Below, in pieces: positions 41,299 to 49,611 of a stretch of 64,000 nucleotides of DNA. The translations under genes and the position numbers were made by a program. Numbering within the stretch: position 1 is the stretch's first letter; each line of letters begins with the position of its first letter. The DNA is taken from assembly GCF_003054025.1 (NCBI RefSeq), contig NZ_QBKG01000010.1, positions 1 to 64,000 of the forward strand, given 5' to 3'. This stretch comes from Capnocytophaga leadbetteri (lineage in GTDB: Bacteria; Bacteroidota; Bacteroidia; Flavobacteriales; Flavobacteriaceae). Under the pieces are notes generated by a model, which made no database searches, was not told the DNA's origin, and worked only from the letters and a program-made list of their open reading frames with translations.

Positions 41299-42405
41299 AT
41301 GAAGTATTATATTATAGCGGGAGAAGCATCGGGAGACCTACACGGAGCAAACCTTATGAAAGCCCTACTTGACAAAGACCCAGCAGCTGATTTTCGTTTT
41401 TGGGGAGGTGACCGAATGGCTAAGGTAGGCGGTACATTGGTAAAACACTATCGAGAACTCGCTTTTATGGGGTTTTGGGAGGTGCTTACTAATCTGCGTA
41501 CCATACTTAAGAATATAGACTACTGCAAAAAAGATATAGCTAACTTTAAGCCCGATGTACTCATCTTTATAGATTACCCAGGGTTTAATATGCGCATAGC
41601 TAAATGGGCTAAGCAACAGCATATCCCTACCCACTACTATATATCGCCCCAAATATGGGCTTGGAAAGAGAATAGGATAAAGGCAATTAAACGAGATGTG
41701 GATTTTATGTATGTGATATTACCTTTTGAAAAAGCCTTTTACGAGCAAAAGCATCAATATCCTGTACATTTTGTAGGTCACCCTCTATTAGATGCTATAG
41801 CGCAGCGTGAAGAGGTAGATGCAGAAACATTTAAGAGTGAAAACGGTTTAGACAGTCGTCCTATTATAGCTTTGCTACCCGGTAGTAGAAAGCAAGAGAT
41901 AGCTAAGATGCTGAAAATAATGCTTTCGGTAGTAGATGATTATCATCAGTATCAGTTTGTGATAGCAGGAGCCCCCTCAATAGATTATGAATTTTATCAG
42001 CAATTTATAAAAGAAGAAAATGTACACTTCGTAAGCGGTAAGACCTACGACCTGCTGTCGGTATCATACGCTGCCTTAGTAACCAGCGGTACTGCCACCT
42101 TAGAAACAGCCTTACTAAACGTGCCTGAAGTAGTTTGCTACAAAGGTAGTTGGCTATCTTACCACATTGCTAAACGGATTATTAAGCTGAAATACATTTC
42201 GTTAGTAAACCTAATAATGGATAAGCCTGTAGTTACTGAGCTTATACAAGGAGACCTCACTAAGAAGAACTTAGAAAAAGAGCTTGACAAACTTTCTACC
42301 TATACGCGCCGCTACGAGATATTTAAAGACTATGTACTACTGCGTGAAAAATTAGGGGGAGAGGGAGCCAGTGAAAAAACCGCTGCCTTAATAGTAAAGA
42401 AATGA
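41299..42405 (+). CDS. lpxB: Lipid-A-disaccharide synthase
   Basis: 368 residues, the usual LpxB length. This GT-B-like glycosyltransferase condenses UDP-2,3-diacylglucosamine with lipid X in lipid A synthesis. The N-terminal IIAGEASGDLHGANLM segment, FWGGDRM, IDYPGFNMRIA, SPQIWAWKENRI and LLPGSRKQEI are all typical, as is the TSGTATLE donor-site motif. Its stop overlaps the start of the rhomboid gene by 4 bp. Confidence 0.96.
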   Translation: MKYYIIAGEASGDLHGANLMKALLDKDPAADFRFWGGDRMAKVGGTLVKHYRELAFMGFWEVLTNLRTILKNIDYCKKDIANFKPDVLIFIDYPGFNMRIAKWAKQQHIPTHYYISPQIWAWKENRIKAIKRDVDFMYVILPFEKAFYEQKHQYPVHFVGHPLLDAIAQREEVDAETFKSENGLDSRPIIALLPGSRKQEIAKMLKIMLSVVDDYHQYQFVIAGAPSIDYEFYQQFIKEENVHFVSGKTYDLLSVSYAALVTSGTATLETALLNVPEVVCYKGSWLSYHIAKRIIKLKYISLVNLIMDKPVVTELIQGDLTKKNLEKELDKLSTYTRRYEIFKDYVLLREKLGGEGASEKTAALIVKK

Positions 42406-43187
42406 GACTGAAAGGTTATTATATCAATATTGCAGATATTTTGCTCCTACTAAATGTGGTGTTATTTGCTTTAGCGAAAGTCGTCACGCTTTCAGGGTTG
42501 ATAGAAGAGGCAGAACTCAATAGTTGGGTATGTGTACCTTATTCGCTAAGTTTATACTTAGAACGCCCTTGGACATTGTTTTCATATGCTTTTTATCACG
42601 TAAGCCTCTCTCATCTATTTTGGAATATGCTTTTTCTGTTTTTCACGGGGCGCATATTCTTCAATCTATTCAATATAAAGCAATTTTTAGCTGCTTATAT
42701 ATGGGGGGTACTGGTAGGAGGAGCTGCTTTTTTAGTTTTAGGTCATTTTTTGTCCGCTTCAGTTGGTAATACTATGTTATTAGGCGCTTCAGCAGGTATT
42801 ATAAGTGTTTTTGCTTTTATAGCGACCGTAACTCCTTCATACGGAGTGTATATATTTACGCTCAGAGTAAAAGTATTGTATCTGTTAGGGGCTATTATAC
42901 TTTTTGACTTATTTGATTTTTCGGCTAACTCGGGAGGAAAAATAGCTCATTTAGGAGGAATTATAGCAGGAATAATAGTGGGAGTAATCGCAAAATACCA
43001 GCTTTGGAGTCGTAAGCGTATGCGCGTAGAGATGCCAGAAATGAAACCTAACAAACCAGAAAGACAAAAAGTGAAGCAGCACCGCATCAACCAATTGTTA
43101 GATAAAATAAATGCTAGTGGCTATGCCAGCCTAACTGATAAAGAGAAGAAATTCTTATTTGAAGCTAGTAAAGAAAATGATATGTAA
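42402..43187 (+). CDS. Rhomboid family intramembrane serine protease
   Basis: 261 residues with six or so membrane helices. The rhomboid signature is present: the Trp-rich TM1 loop (RPWTLFSYAFYHVSLSHLFWNML) with the HxxxxHxxxN pattern, catalytic Ser130 in GASAG and His in IAHLGG (about 182). A charged cytoplasmic tail with RQKVKQHRINQLLDKINASG (about 220-250) follows. Rhomboids cut membrane-embedded substrates. The start overlaps lpxB by 4 bp, so it is the last gene of that operon. Confidence 0.9.
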   Translation: MRLKGYYINIADILLLLNVVLFALAKVVTLSGLIEEAELNSWVCVPYSLSLYLERPWTLFSYAFYHVSLSHLFWNMLFLFFTGRIFFNLFNIKQFLAAYIWGVLVGGAAFLVLGHFLSASVGNTMLLGASAGIISVFAFIATVTPSYGVYIFTLRVKVLYLLGAIILFDLFDFSANSGGKIAHLGGIIAGIIVGVIAKYQLWSRKRMRVEMPEMKPNKPERQKVKQHRINQLLDKINASGYASLTDKEKKFLFEASKENDM

Positions 43188-43251
43188 TGTTAATTTTTTG
43201 CTAACAGAATATTTTTAACAAAATTTTAACATATATGAATTATTTTTTTCG

Positions 43252-43259
43252 TACCTTTG
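43252..43259 (+). promoter_or_regulatory. Possible -7 element before the TlpA-like lipoprotein
   Basis: TACCTTTG lies 25 bp before the gene start. There is a T-rich stretch but no clear TTG near position -33. Confidence 0.5.
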
Positions 43260-43284
43260 CATCGGTGAATGATAATTGAAATTA

Positions 43285-44703
43285 ATGATGTTTAGAAAAC
43301 TACCCTTAATATTAAGCTCGATGTTAGTGGTAATCTCTTGTAAAGAAGAGAATATCGAATGTACTGTGCTCAGAGGATTTTTTCCTAACTCTAAAGATCC
43401 CTCTGTCGTTTTGTATGCTAATGATACACCTATTGACACAGTTTATTTAGATAAAGATAAGAATTTTATCTTTAATCTTAAAATAAAAGAGAGTCAGCTG
43501 TACAATTTTGAAACGAAAGGAAAATTTCAGTACGTATTCATAGAGCCGAATGATAGCTTGGTAGTATATGCCAATGCTTATAATTTTGATGAGAGTATCT
43601 CATTTTCAGGAAGAGGGGCAGCGATTAATAACTTCATATTGGTTCAAGCAAACGAAGCACGAAGAGAAGCAGATCTTTTTAAAAAATACCAATCATTGCC
43701 GCCGAACCTTTATAAAGAGAAAATTGATTCGCTGTACCAACTAAAGAAAAATGAGTATGAGGCTTTCGTGAAAGTGAATCCGACACTTTCGGAGAAAGCG
43801 AAAGACTTAGCCTTAGTGAGTGCTACTTTCCCTCTTTACAAAGAAATGGAAATATATCCGTTTGTATATCAGAGTGAAGATAATGTACCGCTGAATTGTG
43901 TACTGCCAGAAGATTTTTACGATTACAGAAAGCGTATTAATTATAACGATACTTTCTTAGAGTACTTCAGACCCTACTATCGCTATATGGTAATGTATAT
44001 CAATAACTTAGCTTTTACTAAATATACATACAATAAACATACTTTAGTAGATGTAAGCCAAGAGTTAGGTTTTCATTTAGAGAAGATAAAAATTATAGAC
44101 AGTCTTTTTAGTAAAGGGAGTTTGAGAGATAACCTATACCGCAATGCAGCATACGCTTATATCTTTAATATTCATATACAGGAACATAGAGCATATAAAG
44201 ACTACTTTAATAAATTTGCGAAGTACAACAAAGACAACGAACACAAAGCAGAGTTGGATAAAGTATTTCGGAATGTTATCGCTCTACAAGCGGGTAATCA
44301 GCCACCAGATTTTGACCTGATAAACACTAAAGGAGAACCTACTAAATTTTCGGAAATTCAGAACCCTAAGGTGACCACTATATACTATTTTTGGTCGGTT
44401 AACCAACAAGAGCTTTCTAATTTAATATTTAATAGAATTTCGCAGCTCAAACGACTTTTTCCTGATGTGAAGTTTGTAGGGATAGATATAGGGCAAGATA
44501 AGACCCAGTGGAAGAAACAAGTACAGAATACTGATTGGACAGACCAATATCATTCGATAAACTTTATGGACTTGTCGCAGAAAATTTTGATAAACAACAT
44601 CAATAAATCACTAATAATAGACAAAGACGGACGTATTATCTCGGCATTTGAGGATATTTTTAGTCCTAACTTAGAAAAAATATTATTGTCAAAAGAATCA
44701 TAA
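43285..44703 (+). CDS. TlpA-like thioredoxin-fold lipoprotein without CXXC
   Basis: 472 residues from ATG 43285; the frame's earlier TTG at 43276 is unlikely. A lipoprotein signal (RKLPLILSSMLVVISC) is followed by an N-terminal DUF4369-like domain (about 25-120), a helical middle part and a C-terminal AhpC/TlpA-like thioredoxin fold (about 340-472, with GNQPPDFDLINTKGEP and a central TIYYFWSVNQQELSN). At the place of WCxPC the sequence reads WSVNQQE, so the redox cysteines are absent. Such proteins are common surface or periplasmic lipoproteins in Bacteroidota. It is followed by a small membrane protein gene 2 bp later. Confidence 0.8.
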   Translation: MMFRKLPLILSSMLVVISCKEENIECTVLRGFFPNSKDPSVVLYANDTPIDTVYLDKDKNFIFNLKIKESQLYNFETKGKFQYVFIEPNDSLVVYANAYNFDESISFSGRGAAINNFILVQANEARREADLFKKYQSLPPNLYKEKIDSLYQLKKNEYEAFVKVNPTLSEKAKDLALVSATFPLYKEMEIYPFVYQSEDNVPLNCVLPEDFYDYRKRINYNDTFLEYFRPYYRYMVMYINNLAFTKYTYNKHTLVDVSQELGFHLEKIKIIDSLFSKGSLRDNLYRNAAYAYIFNIHIQEHRAYKDYFNKFAKYNKDNEHKAELDKVFRNVIALQAGNQPPDFDLINTKGEPTKFSEIQNPKVTTIYYFWSVNQQELSNLIFNRISQLKRLFPDVKFVGIDIGQDKTQWKKQVQNTDWTDQYHSINFMDLSQKILINNINKSLIIDKDGRIISAFEDIFSPNLEKILLSKES

Positions 44704-44705
44704 CT

Positions 44706-45227
44706 ATGATAGACCAGATTATTACTCTTGTAATGTATTGTATTCCTGCCTTGGTGGTAGGAGCCGTAGCTTTTTACTTCTTCAGGATACATATAGAGAA
44801 TGAAGATCGCAAACGGATGTTTTTGCTTCAGCAGGAAACTTATAAGTTTACTTTTCCTATTAAGCTGCAAGCCTATGAGCGAATGACGCTATTCTTAGAG
44901 CGCATTACTCCGCAACAATTGTTTTTGCGTATTCCGCCTGGTGATTTGACTAAAAAAGAATACGAAATACTGCTCACCAATACTATAGACCAAGAGTTTG
45001 AGCACAATTTGGCGCAGCAGATATACTTAAGTCCGAATTTGTGGAACATCATACGCACAGCTAAAGCAGCCACCATACAGCTGATAAGAAAGGCTGCTTA
45101 TAATGAAAGTGTGAAAGATGCCCCTGAAATGGTAGAGGCAGTATTTAAGGAATTTATAGATAGGACTACCCCTTCGGCAAATGCACTGAGCCATCTGAAA
45201 GAAGAAGTACGTCAATTTTTGAGATAA
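44706..45227 (+). CDS. Single-pass membrane protein, conserved in Bacteroidota
   Basis: 173 residues. One N-terminal transmembrane helix (about 5-27, ending ALVVGAVAFYFF) is followed by a charged helical cytoplasmic or periplasmic domain containing KLQAYERMTLFLERITPQQL and a long SPNLWNIIRTAKAATIQLIRKAA segment. I recall similar proteins in other flavobacteria without any known function. It starts 2 bp after the TlpA-like gene stop and ends at a terminator. Confidence 0.75.
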   Translation: MIDQIITLVMYCIPALVVGAVAFYFFRIHIENEDRKRMFLLQQETYKFTFPIKLQAYERMTLFLERITPQQLFLRIPPGDLTKKEYEILLTNTIDQEFEHNLAQQIYLSPNLWNIIRTAKAATIQLIRKAAYNESVKDAPEMVEAVFKEFIDRTTPSANALSHLKEEVRQFLR

Positions 45228-45230
45228 GAT

Positions 45231-45265
45231 AAGGGCTTTCTGAGAAAATCAGAGAGCCTTTTTTT
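45231..45265 (+). terminator. Terminator after the single-pass membrane protein gene
   Basis: AAGGGCTTTCTGA (45231-45243) pairs imperfectly with TCAGAGAGCCTT (45249-45260), followed by a T run to 45265. Confidence 0.75.
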
Positions 45266-45295
45266 AATAAATAATTTTTAATTGCAATTTTTGGG

Positions 45296-45324
45296 TTGTA
45301 ATTCATAATTATTTTGTACATTTG
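45296..45324 (+). promoter_or_regulatory. Promoter of the pyrC-like operon
   Basis: TTG at 45296-45298, 18 bp, TACATTTG at 45317-45324. It overlaps the longest open frame and supports the internal start at 45353. Confidence 0.75.
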
Positions 45325-45352
45325 CCTCAGATTTAAAAGTGTAAAAGTCATT

Positions 45353-46603
45353 ATGAAAATACTCCTAAAGTCAGCGAGAATTATTGACAAAGAAAGTGAA
45401 TTTCACAATACAGTGAAAGACATATTGATTTCAGATGGAACAATAACACATATTTCAGACCAGCTTGGAGAAGTGCAGGCAGATAAGGTAATCGCCGATG
45501 CATATGTGTCGCAAGGTTGGACAGACAGTAGTGTATGCTTTGGCGAACCAGGCTATGAAGAGAGAGAGACCTTGGCTAATGGTATGCTGACTGCTGAGAA
45601 GAGTGGCTTTACACATTTGCTTATTAATCCGCTTACACACCCTGTGACTGACAGTAAGGCAGCCGTAACTTATATAAAAGATAAAACACGCTATTGTGCA
45701 GCGACAGCTTACCCTATAGGGGCACTGACAGTAGAGAGCAAAGGAGAATATTTGGCAGAGTTATATGATATGCAAAGCGCTGGAGCAGTGGCTTTTGGCG
45801 ATTATAAGAAACCTATAAGCAATAGCAACCTGCTGAAAATAGCACTACAGTACACTCAGCCCTTTGATGGTATTGTAATTTCGTTTCCTAACGATACTAA
45901 GATAATGGGCAAAGGCGTAGTAAACGAACATATAGAGGGTACGCGCTTAGGGCTAAAAGGTATTCCTGCTTTAGCAGAAGAATTATGTGTAGCGAGAGAT
46001 TTATCGATATTAGAGTATGCAGGAGGAAAATTGCATATTCCGACCATTTCTACAGCTAAGTCGGTAGCCCTTATAGCTGAAGCAAAGGCAAAAGGCTTAG
46101 ATGTAACTTGCAGTGTAGCAATGCACCATTTACACTTCACAGATGAGGTGCTCGATAGTTTTGATACTAATTATAAAGTATTACCCCCCCTAAGAGATGC
46201 AGAGAATGTGCTTGCACTGAGAAAAGCAGTGGATAATGGTGTCATAGATTTTGTGACTTCAGACCATAATCCGTTAGATATAGAGCTTAAGTTTAAAGAA
46301 TTTGACTTAGCTGACTTTGGTACTATAGGTCTGGAAAACGTATGGGGTATTTTGAACCAATACACTACTGTAGAAAGAGCGGTAACACTGCTAACAGCTG
46401 CCCGTAAACGTTTCGGTATAGCTACTACTCCTATAGCAGTAAATACAGTGGCTGACCTTACCTTATTTACCCCAGAAGGTACTTCAGTATTCACAAAAGA
46501 GGACATACTTTCGGCTTCTAAGAATAGTGCCTTTATAGGAGCTACTATGAAAGGGAAAGTATTGGGGGTAATAGCCAATAATCAATTGATATTGAATGAG
46601 TAA
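45353..46603 (+). CDS. Dihydroorotase-family protein lacking the HxH zinc motif
   Basis: 416 residues from ATG 45353 (the promoter -7 box lies inside the longer frame from 45314). The fold is that of the type I dihydroorotase/allantoinase group: ARIIDKESEFHNTVKDILI start, VSQGWTDSSVCFGEPGYEERET, a central NFPNDT-like region, TSDHNPLDIE and a LFTPEGTSVFTKEDI end. Active dihydroorotases carry DxHxHxREPG at the first site; here the matching segment is DSSVCFGEPG, so both zinc-binding His are replaced. Bacteroidota have such a dihydroorotase class as I recall, and the catalytic status is uncertain. It starts an operon with esterase, channel, miaA, NUDIX and prenyl synthase genes. Confidence 0.85.
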   Translation: MKILLKSARIIDKESEFHNTVKDILISDGTITHISDQLGEVQADKVIADAYVSQGWTDSSVCFGEPGYEERETLANGMLTAEKSGFTHLLINPLTHPVTDSKAAVTYIKDKTRYCAATAYPIGALTVESKGEYLAELYDMQSAGAVAFGDYKKPISNSNLLKIALQYTQPFDGIVISFPNDTKIMGKGVVNEHIEGTRLGLKGIPALAEELCVARDLSILEYAGGKLHIPTISTAKSVALIAEAKAKGLDVTCSVAMHHLHFTDEVLDSFDTNYKVLPPLRDAENVLALRKAVDNGVIDFVTSDHNPLDIELKFKEFDLADFGTIGLENVWGILNQYTTVERAVTLLTAARKRFGIATTPIAVNTVADLTLFTPEGTSVFTKEDILSASKNSAFIGATMKGKVLGVIANNQLILNE

Positions 46604-46617
46604 TAAAAATAGTAGTT

Positions 46618-47274
46618 ATGGACACTAATAAGAAACTTCCGTTAGAATACATCATTCGCGAACCCCAGATAAAGATAAAACGCTCTCCGGTAATATTTAT
46701 GTTGCACGGTTATGGCAGTAATGAAGAGGATCTTTTTTCGTTTGCTAATGCACTGCCACCTGAATACACTATTATTTCGTTTAGAGCTCCGTATCACTTA
46801 GCAAGTTTTGGGTATGCTTGGTATATGATAAATTTTGACGCAGATCAGAATAATTGGAGTGATACTCAGCAGGCAATAGAGTCAAGAGATTTGATAATGC
46901 AAGCAATAGAAGAGGCCTGCCGTGTGTATGACTTAGATGCACGCAATGTTACCCTATTAGGATTTAGTCAGGGGAGTATATTGAGTATGGCGGTAGCCCT
47001 TTCGTATCCTAAAAAAATACGCAATGTAATAGCCTTAAGTGGGTACCTGAACAAAGATATTATAAAAGAAGGTTATGAGAGAGAACACTCTATGACTCAT
47101 TTCTATATATCGCACGGCTCAAGTGACCAAGTAATTCCGGTAGAATGGGCACGACAAACCCCTGTAATACTTGATAGCATAGGTGTGAAGTGCCGTTATG
47201 AAGAGTTCCCTGTGGGGCACGGTGTTTCGCCACAAAATTTCTATTCTTTCCGTGAGTGGCTTACCCAACAGTAA
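46618..47274 (+). CDS. Phospholipase/carboxylesterase family alpha/beta hydrolase
   Basis: 218 residues, the size of bacterial carboxylesterase/acyl-protein-thioesterase-like enzymes. The oxyanion region FMLHGYGSNEEDLF (about 25-38) is followed by the nucleophile motif GFSQGS (about 119-124), Asp in HGSSDQVIPVEWA (about 174) and His in PVGHGVS (about 205). No signal peptide is present, so it acts in the cytoplasm. It lies 14 bp after the dihydroorotase gene and 3 bp before the channel gene. Confidence 0.88.
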   Translation: MDTNKKLPLEYIIREPQIKIKRSPVIFMLHGYGSNEEDLFSFANALPPEYTIISFRAPYHLASFGYAWYMINFDADQNNWSDTQQAIESRDLIMQAIEEACRVYDLDARNVTLLGFSQGSILSMAVALSYPKKIRNVIALSGYLNKDIIKEGYEREHSMTHFYISHGSSDQVIPVEWARQTPVILDSIGVKCRYEEFPVGHGVSPQNFYSFREWLTQQ

Positions 47275-47277
47275 TTT

Positions 47278-48201
47278 ATGGATAAAAAAGAATTTAAGGA
47301 AAAGTATGAGCTTTTTAAGCGTAAAGCGTATGTTATTATTTATGGTACTAACACACGCTTAGGTAAGCTTTTTGACCTTATACTATTAGCACTTATCTTT
47401 ATAAGTGTAGTGATGGTAATGCTCGAAACTGTAAAAGGAATAGACCACCGACTGCATGGATTATTAGTATTTATGGAGTGGGTGATAACAATATTCTTTA
47501 CAATGGAGTATATATTGCGTATTATTAGCAATAAAAAGCCTTATCGCTACATATTCAGTATGTATGGCATTATAGACTTGATAGCTATTTTGCCTATGTA
47601 CTTATCTTTTATAACCCCAAGTACTAAAGCTATTTCGGTAGTACGTGCCCTTAGATTACTACGTCTTTTTAGGATATTAGATTTGGTGAGCTTTATGAAT
47701 CAAGGGGAAGAGTTAAAAATGGCACTTCGTGCTAGCAGGAAGAAGATTATTGTTTTTATCTATTTTGTGTCAGTGATATCTATATTGTTGGGTTCGCTGA
47801 TGTATGTGGTAGAGAATGAACACAGCGGATTTACTAGCATTCCACGCAGTATTTACTGGTGTATAGTAACTCTTACCACGGTAGGTTATGGTGATATAAG
47901 CCCTGCAACTACTTTGGGGCAAATGATAGCTTCGTTAGTAATGATATTGGGTTATGGCATTATAGCTGTGCCTACGGGTATAGTGACTGCAGAATATACT
48001 AGTGTATCAAGAGCTAATATACTAAAGGAAGAGCAGTGCCGTCAGCAAAAAGAACTTTTAGCAGATAAGCATACTGAAAAAGTTATTTGCCACCAATGTA
48101 ATAATTCGAGCCATTTAGAGGGAGCTAATTACTGTTCATCTTGTGGAGCTCCATTAAAAAAACAGATAGACAAATGTCCCGAAAAAAACGATTACTTCTG
48201 A
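47278..48201 (+). CDS. Kv-type potassium channel with C-terminal zinc ribbon
   Basis: 307 residues. Six membrane segments follow the plan of voltage-gated channels: S1 at about 30-52, S4 with SVVRALRLLRLFRIL (regular Arg spacing), and a pore helix with the selectivity filter TLTTVGYGDISP (about 200-211). After S6 (about 222-245) the C-terminal tail ends in a four-cysteine motif, CHQC...CSSCGAPL (about 270-295), a zinc-ribbon-like fold. The last 28 bp overlap miaA in another frame. The gene is in the pyrC-like operon. Confidence 0.88.
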   Translation: MDKKEFKEKYELFKRKAYVIIYGTNTRLGKLFDLILLALIFISVVMVMLETVKGIDHRLHGLLVFMEWVITIFFTMEYILRIISNKKPYRYIFSMYGIIDLIAILPMYLSFITPSTKAISVVRALRLLRLFRILDLVSFMNQGEELKMALRASRKKIIVFIYFVSVISILLGSLMYVVENEHSGFTSIPRSIYWCIVTLTTVGYGDISPATTLGQMIASLVMILGYGIIAVPTGIVTAEYTSVSRANILKEEQCRQQKELLADKHTEKVICHQCNNSSHLEGANYCSSCGAPLKKQIDKCPEKNDYF

Positions 48202-49094
48202 CAATAGTAGGACCTACTGCCATAGGTAAAACCCGCTTAGCTATAGCTTTAGCTCAGCATTTCGGCACAGAAATTATTTCGTGCGACTCGCGTCAGTTTT
48301 TTAGAGAAATGCGAATAGGTACAGCAGTGCCTACAGCTGAAGAACAAGCACAGGTTGAACATCATTTTATTCAGCATAAGAGTATTTTTGAGCCTTATTC
48401 GGTAGGAGATTTTGAGCGAGATACCCTTACCCTTCTCCATAACCTTTTTGAAACACACGAGGTGGTAGTGATGGTCGGGGGTAGCGGCTTGTATGTGAAG
48501 GCTGTAATAGATGGATTAGATGACTTTCCGACAGTAGATGAGCATATAAGAGAAACGCTTAACGCTGCGTATCAGTCAGAGGGTATTGAGGTACTACAGA
48601 CTCAGTTAAAAGAATTAGACCCACAGCATTACGCAAAGGTAGATACTCAAAATCCGCACCGTATGATACGTGCTTTGGAGGTGTGTATAGCTACCGGAAA
48701 GCCTTATTCATCTTTTTTGCAACAGAAAAATGTGTGTCGGGATTTTGAAACTCTTCAGATAGGGCTAACAGCTGACAAAGAAATAGTATATCAGCGAATA
48801 AACGATAGGGTAGAGCAAATGTTAGCAGAAGGACTGCTGATAGAGACGCAGCAGTTATTGCCTTACAAACACTTGAATGCCCTACAGACAGTAGGTTACC
48901 GAGAGCTATTTGATTTTTGGGAAGGAAAGCATTCTCTACTATTTGCTATAGAAGAGATAAAGAAAAATACACGCCGTTTTGCTAAGCGTCAGTACACGTG
49001 GTTTAATAGAGATGAGAGAATACAATGGTTTGACTACCAGACTCCTATAGAAGAAATTATCAAAAAGACAATATACAATGGAAAAAATATTTAA
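48174..49094 (+). CDS. miaA: tRNA dimethylallyltransferase
   Basis: 306 residues from ATG 48174; a longer frame from 48141 would lie further inside the channel gene and has no support. MiaA adds a dimethylallyl group to A37 of tRNAs reading UNN codons. The P-loop TIVGPTAIGKTRLA is at about 8-21. The target-recognition part has SCDSRQFFREMRIGT, VVMVGGSGLYVKAVIDG and the QTVGYRELFDFWEG segment. It overlaps the channel gene by 28 bp and the NUDIX gene by 17 bp. Confidence 0.95.
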   Translation: MSRKKRLLLTIVGPTAIGKTRLAIALAQHFGTEIISCDSRQFFREMRIGTAVPTAEEQAQVEHHFIQHKSIFEPYSVGDFERDTLTLLHNLFETHEVVVMVGGSGLYVKAVIDGLDDFPTVDEHIRETLNAAYQSEGIEVLQTQLKELDPQHYAKVDTQNPHRMIRALEVCIATGKPYSSFLQQKNVCRDFETLQIGLTADKEIVYQRINDRVEQMLAEGLLIETQQLLPYKHLNALQTVGYRELFDFWEGKHSLLFAIEEIKKNTRRFAKRQYTWFNRDERIQWFDYQTPIEEIIKKTIYNGKNI

Positions 49095-49599
49095 GCATTG
49101 CCCTAACTGTACTTCTACAAATACAGAATTCCCGAATAATGTGCGATTTTTATGTCACGATTGTGGGTTTACCTACTTTCATAATATAGCTGCAGCTGTT
49201 GCGGTAGTATTTAGGTATGAGGATAAAGTACTTTTTACAGTACGAAATATGGAGCCTGATAAAGGGAAATTAGACTTACCTGGTGGTTTTATAGACCCTA
49301 ATGAAACTGCACAAGAAGCTGCTTGTCGGGAAGTGTTGGAAGAGATGGGAATGCAAATAAGTCCTTCGCAATTGCGCTTTATTACTACTTTTCCTAATAA
49401 TTATTTATATAAAGAAGTGCCTTACCGCACAATGGATATATTTTTTGAATGCCGATTGGCTGGAGATCAAGTGCGTATAGTGGCACCTGATGAGATTAAA
49501 GCTCTGCAATGGTTTCCACTAAATGAAATACCTGAAGAACAGATAGGTTTTGTGTCGGTGAGAACCGTTATTCAACAACTAAAAGTAGGAGAACTTTAA
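49078..49599 (+). CDS. NUDIX hydrolase with N-terminal zinc ribbon
   Basis: 173 residues. The first 35 residues carry a four-cysteine zinc ribbon (CPNC...CHDCGFTYFHN), followed by a NUDIX domain whose box GGFIDPNETAQEAACREVLEEMG (about 72-94) is complete (GX5EX7REUXEEXGU). Zinc-ribbon NUDIX proteins include NudC-type NAD/RNA decapping enzymes, but the SQPWPFP signature of NudC is not seen, so a general nucleoside-diphosphate-derivative hydrolase is the safe call. It overlaps miaA by 17 bp and precedes the prenyl synthase gene by 12 bp. Confidence 0.88.
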   Translation: MEKIFKHCPNCTSTNTEFPNNVRFLCHDCGFTYFHNIAAAVAVVFRYEDKVLFTVRNMEPDKGKLDLPGGFIDPNETAQEAACREVLEEMGMQISPSQLRFITTFPNNYLYKEVPYRTMDIFFECRLAGDQVRIVAPDEIKALQWFPLNEIPEEQIGFVSVRTVIQQLKVGEL

Positions 49600-49611
49600 A
49601 AAGGACGAGAA

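Noticed and set aside
46171-46578. 135-codon open frame on the minus strand
   Set aside because: Antisense to the dihydroorotase-family gene; no promoter or family pattern.
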